From: Candidatus Woesearchaeota archaeon
Lineage (GTDB): Archaea; Nanobdellota; Nanobdellia; Woesearchaeales; ARS49
Length of the DNA stretch: 21,968 nucleotides
Direction of reading: 5' to 3'
Assembly: GCA_016203345.1 (NCBI GenBank)
Contig: JACQMZ010000063.1
Location: 1 to 21,968, forward strand
Shown here: positions 21,856-21,968 of the stretch, piece after piece
Numbering within the stretch: position 1 is the first letter of the stretch
How the letters are laid out: the number at the start of each line of letters is the position of its first letter
Notes under the pieces: generated by a model
Databases searched by the model: none
Seen by the model: the letters and a program-made list of their open reading frames with translations, nothing else
Told to the model about the DNA's origin: nothing
Translations under genes and position numbers: made by a program

Positions 21856-21968
21856 ATGAAACGCCGCAGATGGTGGACAAAAATATTGATCGCCCTCTTC
21901 CTTGCATTTCTGATGGCTGAGATAAGCACACGCACGTATTACTTGTGGATAGACGAGCCCTTTGCTGC
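21856..21968 (+). CDS. Start of a membrane or exported protein, truncated by the window edge
   Basis: An open frame runs from the ATG at 21856 to the last base (37 complete codons). It begins MKRRRWWTKILIALFLAFLM, a positively charged start followed by a hydrophobic helix of about 12-15 residues, then AEISTRTYYLWIDEP. This looks like a signal anchor. An in-frame ATG at 21838 would add six residues, but the TATA box spacing favours 21856. The function cannot be judged from this fragment. Confidence 0.55.
   Translation, partial: MKRRRWWTKILIALFLAFLMAEISTRTYYLWIDEPFA

Noticed and set aside
21776..21935. The 53 extra N-terminal codons of the kinase frame
   Set aside because: They encode a basic, non-family sequence, overlap the divergent promoter, and are preceded by no promoter at the right distance. 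The ATG at 21776 fits the TATA spacing and the PfkB start.
1..21968. tRNA, rRNA and C/D-box RNA genes
   Set aside because: I looked for T-loop sequences and for paired C (RTGATGA) and D (CTGA) boxes. Scattered TGATGA occurrences lie within coding genes without partner boxes, so nothing is supported.

Overview
The window comes from an archaeon. The evidence is archaeal and eukaryotic-type information machinery (clamp-loader small subunit, Pelota, two-subunit archaeal PheRS, an archaeo-eukaryotic primase, Hef), TATA-box promoters about 26-27 nt upstream of mostly leaderless ATG codons, and a TrmB-type regulator. The primase is a single chain that fuses the small catalytic subunit to the Fe-S domain of the large subunit. 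That arrangement is known from reduced DPANN archaea such as Nanoarchaeum, so a DPANN lineage is the best guess (inference; no rRNA or marker tree is available here).

Layout. 1-1344: a small PRC-barrel protein and the replication factor C small subunit. 1316-7894 (minus strand): a five-gene cell-surface cluster. It holds a membrane-anchored beta-rich protein with three internal repeats, an 819-residue polytopic membrane protein with a large extramembrane C-terminal part, and three paralogous cysteine-patterned lipoproteins. I cannot assign it to a described system. 8030-13451: Pelota, a TrmB-family regulator, and the pheS-pheT operon. 13576-14806: inorganic pyrophosphatase, then a VapBC-like toxin-antitoxin pair on the other strand with a perfect palindromic operator. 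14931-20336: Hef helicase/nuclease, a hypothetical membrane-anchored protein, the HtpX protease and the fused primase. 20355-21968: a small secreted-type protein with three tandem four-cysteine repeats, a PfkB-family kinase, and the first codons of a membrane protein cut by the window edge.

The strongest unexplained signal is a family of nine 40-48 bp palindromic elements scattered through the window. They share one architecture: an outer stem, usually one unpaired A on the 3' side, a 4-bp stem, and a variable inner hairpin. Paired positions change together between copies. They sit behind genes, inside divergent promoter regions and, once, inside the 3' end of the primase gene, where the element encodes part of the protein tail. 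Their placement does not follow gene orientation, so they look like a small mobile palindromic repeat or a structured RNA/cruciform element rather than ordinary terminators.

Most promoters obey one rule: the TATA centre lies about 26-27 nt before the A of ATG. This rule moves several starts downstream of the longest possible ORF (rfcS, two lipoproteins, pelA, pfkB). Genes inside operons instead have Shine-Dalgarno motifs or ATGA overlaps (the 819-residue protein, the third lipoprotein, pheT, the toxin).
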